Source of the DNA: Methanobrevibacter sp.
GTDB taxonomy: Archaea > Methanobacteriota > Methanobacteria > Methanobacteriales > Methanobacteriaceae
Length of the DNA stretch: 7,920 nucleotides
NCBI GenBank assembly: GCA_009776495.1
Contig: WRNS01000008.1
Span: 3,835 to 11,754 of the forward strand
Reading direction: 5' to 3'
Shown here: in pieces, positions 6,742 to 7,920 of the stretch
How the letters are laid out: each line of letters opens with the position of its first letter
How positions within the stretch are numbered: the first letter of the stretch is position 1
Notes under the pieces: model-generated
Databases searched by the model: none
The model's input: only the letters and a program-made list of their open reading frames with translations
Told to the model about the DNA's origin: nothing
Program-made: the position numbers and the translations under genes

Positions 6742-6770
6742 CAATATACAATTAGAAAGAAAAAGTTAAT

Positions 6771-6870
6771 CAAGAGAAATAAATTTCACAAATAAGAAAT
6801 CAATTCCCCGAATAAGAAATAAATTTCTTAAATAAGAAATAAACTTCTCAAACGAGGAATAAAAATTATA
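6771..6870. repeat. Five-unit 20-base tandem repeat with dyads
   Basis: Units begin at 6771, 6791, 6811, 6831 and 6851, exactly 20 bases apart. The clearest unit (6811-6830) is AATAAGAAATAAATTTCTTA, in which TAAGAAAT and ATTTCTTA form an 8+8 inverted repeat around AA. The outer units are degenerate. The array lies between the nitroreductase stop (6888) and the start of the methyltransferase remnant (6741). On the minus strand each unit carries a TATA-like AAATTTAT. It could be a multi-site operator or promoter region for the downstream pair, or a simple expanded repeat. Confidence 0.75.
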
Positions 6871-6887
6871 ATATATATTATATAAAT

Positions 6888-7394
6888 CTATTTATAAACA
6901 ACCAGCTCATCGATGTTCTTTCTTGGCATGTTTCTACCTTCATCATCAGGATAACCAAGTGGAGTAAACAAAACTGGCTCATATTCTTCCCCTAATTCTA
7001 AAAATTCAATAGCTGCATACTTTTTAAATGCGCCAATATAACAGGTTCCCAGACCTAAATCAGTAGCTCTCAGAATCATATGATCCATAACAATAGTAGC
7101 ATCAATATCACTAATATTTTTACCATCCCATGGTCTAGTCCATGCTTTTGATGGAGCAATAGCTACGCATAAAACTAAGGGAGCTTGGATGAACCAATCT
7201 TGATTATAAATTTTGTTTAATGCATCTTTGTGTTTTTTTGTATCTATTACAAAGATTTTAAAACCTTGATAATTAACCCCTGTAGGAGCTAATATTCCAG
7301 CTTCTAACACTTTATCTAACTTTTCTTTTTCAACTGGTTTATCTTTATATCCTCTTACACTATACCTATTTTTAATTACATCAAAAAATTCCAT
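6888..7394 (-). CDS. Nitroreductase family flavoprotein
   Basis: The 168-residue soluble protein is expected to bind FMN and use NAD(P)H to reduce nitro-, quinone- or similar substrates; the natural substrate is unknown. The FMN phosphate-binding signature RYSVR lies at residues 10-14 (Arg10, Ser12, Arg14). APTGVNYQGFK (36-46) is the conserved AP-(T/S)-x2-N-x-Q block, LGLGTCYIGAF (113-123) the C-terminal FMN-binding loop, and PLGYPDDE (145-152) the terminal signature. The length is at the short end for the family. ATG 7394 is chosen over an in-frame GTG at 7403, because GAGTGAT (7399-7405) makes a ribosome binding site for it and overlaps the GTG. Base composition is visibly less AT-extreme than in the HEPN genes, consistent with a core gene. 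T-rich DNA follows the stop on the minus strand. Confidence 0.9.
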   Translation of the reverse strand: MEFFDVIKNRYSVRGYKDKPVEKEKLDKVLEAGILAPTGVNYQGFKIFVIDTKKHKDALNKIYNQDWFIQAPLVLCVAIAPSKAWTRPWDGKNISDIDATIVMDHMILRATDLGLGTCYIGAFKKYAAIEFLELGEEYEPVLFTPLGYPDDEGRNMPRKNIDELVVYK

Positions 7395-7419
7395 ATGAAT
7401 CACTCTATAAAATGAAAAA

Positions 7420-7486
7420 AAAGAAATAATAATAATAATGTCTATGAAAAAGTTTTAAAGAAATAATTTGTTATTATTACTTCTTT
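7420..7486. repeat. 16-base inverted repeat between two genes
   Basis: AAAGAAATAATAATAA (7420-7435) and TTATTATTACTTCTTT (7471-7486) are inverted copies with a single mismatch, which forms a G-U pair in one RNA strand. They enclose a 35-base loop. One arm overlaps the stop codon of the microprotein gene, and the other adjoins a T-rich tract (minus strand, 7413-7440). Termination of the microprotein transcript before the nitroreductase gene is a likely role. Confidence 0.5.
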
Positions 7487-7580
7487 AGAATTTTTTAGTT
7501 CCTCTACCTCGTTTATCACCAGGTTTTTTGTAGTGAGGCTTTTGTCTACTTTTTCTATTAGTTCCTTTTATTTTAGCCAT
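7485..7580 (-). CDS. Very basic 31-aa microprotein
   Basis: The frame encodes 31 residues from MAKIKGTNRKSRQKPHYKKP to KRGRGTKKF. About twelve are Lys or Arg and only one is acidic, so it is almost certainly a nucleic-acid-binding or ribosome-associated peptide without a hydrophobic core. The start is secure: a complete GGAGGTGA (7585-7592) lies four bases before the ATG, the best ribosome binding site in the window. A TATA-like box lies at 7624-7632. A T-rich tract with an inverted repeat follows the stop, so it is probably its own transcription unit. It does not match the ribosomal proteins I can recall (Thx, S30e, L41e). The perfect site and conserved-looking Gly/Arg/Lys pattern argue for a highly expressed, genuine gene. 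Confidence 0.75.
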   Translation of the reverse strand: MAKIKGTNRKSRQKPHYKKPGDKRGRGTKKF

Positions 7581-7584
7581 TTAT

Positions 7585-7592
7585 TCACCTCC
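7585..7592 (-). promoter_or_regulatory. Perfect ribosome binding site of the microprotein
   Basis: GGAGGTGA on the minus strand matches the archaeal anti-Shine-Dalgarno complement exactly and lies four bases from ATG 7580. It decides the start and is the main argument that such a short frame is expressed. Confidence 0.85.
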
Positions 7593-7623
7593 AATAGCTA
7601 TTATGAAATAAAATTAAGATTAG

Positions 7624-7632
7624 TTTATAATT
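7624..7632 (-). promoter_or_regulatory. TATA-like box of the microprotein gene
   Basis: ATTATAAAC on the minus strand lies about 25 bases before a predicted transcription start near 7602. That would give a leader of about 20 bases that includes the ribosome binding site at 7585-7592. Confidence 0.4.
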
Positions 7633-7745
7633 CATATTCTCGATAAACGAAAACAATAAATTCATATTCTCATAATCAATGAAAACATGAAAATTTAAAC
7701 TCTTGAAAATCCATGAAATCATAAAATTCAAAAATCAGGAAATAA
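7629..7745. repeat. Degenerate tandem repeats of about 30 bases
   Basis: AATTCATATTCT occurs at 7629-7640 and again at 7659-7670, exactly 30 bases apart. Each copy is followed by a similar A-rich GAAAACA stretch. Weaker units starting AAATTTAAACTC (about 7691) and AAAATTCAAAAATC (about 7724) continue at a spacing of 30-33 bases. The array lies upstream of the microprotein gene and may touch its promoter. The rest of the gene-free right end (7581-7920) is AT-rich, with A- and T-runs, and holds no frame, RNA gene or other element that I can support. Confidence 0.5.
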
Positions 7746-7920
7746 TTAAATTCTTTATTTTTCAAGAATTAATTTAATCCATATACTATTTATAAACCAA
7801 AAATTTTCAACAAATTTATTTTATATATTTTTTAATTTAAAGATTTCGTTTCTTATAAAATCCTAGATTTCCTCAATTTAAAATGAAGCTTTTTTAAAAA
7901 TTTTTTATTAAAAAAATCTT

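Noticed and set aside
6771..6870. CRISPR array
   Set aside because: The 20-base units abut with no unique spacers, no cas genes are present, and the repeat is too short and AT-rich.
7581..7920. tRNA or other structured RNA gene in the gene-free right end
   Set aside because: No GC-rich stems and no GGTTCGA-type T-loop are visible. In an extreme AT-rich genome, structured RNAs should stand out as GC islands, and none does.

Overview
The window looks like a chromosomal stretch of a very AT-rich methanogenic archaeon, most likely a Methanobrevibacter-like member of the Methanobacteriales. This rests on several things seen together: extreme A+T content, Lys/Ile/Asn-rich proteins, GGAGGTGA- or GGTGAGG-type ribosome binding sites, TATA-like boxes about 25 bases before some start codons, T-rich tracts instead of classic hairpin terminators, and small membrane proteins of a kind I associate with that genus. 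The genus is inferred; the archaeal assignment is better supported.

The left end (1-816) has a 28-base near-palindrome and a row of tiny, overlapping or broken reading frames (174-655), probably a decayed gene. The centre-left (817-4318) carries the main accessory cargo: two divergently transcribed, distantly related ApeA-like proteins. Each has an N-terminal domain beginning with a G-x-W/F-W motif and a C-terminal HEPN domain with an identical RNYYTH ribonuclease motif. ApeA is a known family of anti-phage, abortive-infection-type HEPN proteins. Two divergent paralogues sharing a 235-base promoter region are the most interesting thing here.

The centre-right (about 4380-6744) is a diverged direct repeat with an offset of about 1.79 kb. 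The right copy (6172-6741, minus strand) holds a short frame matching the C-terminal end of Eco57I/PglX-type DNA methyltransferases, followed nine bases later by a 109-residue two-TM membrane protein. The left copy (4394 to about 4790, minus strand) is a frameshifted relic of the same pair. Between the copies, on the plus strand, lies an unrecognised 403-residue protein with four TM segments and a roughly 200-residue soluble tail. This looks like a turnover site for defence or restriction-modification genes, with ApeA genes, a methyltransferase remnant and an orphan membrane protein side by side.

The right end (6745-7920) is more ordinary. It has an array of exact 20-base tandem units, each with a dyad, a short nitroreductase-family flavoprotein gene (6888-7394), a 31-residue very basic microprotein gene with a perfect ribosome binding site (7485-7580), and then about 340 bases with no gene but with degenerate 30-base tandem repeats.
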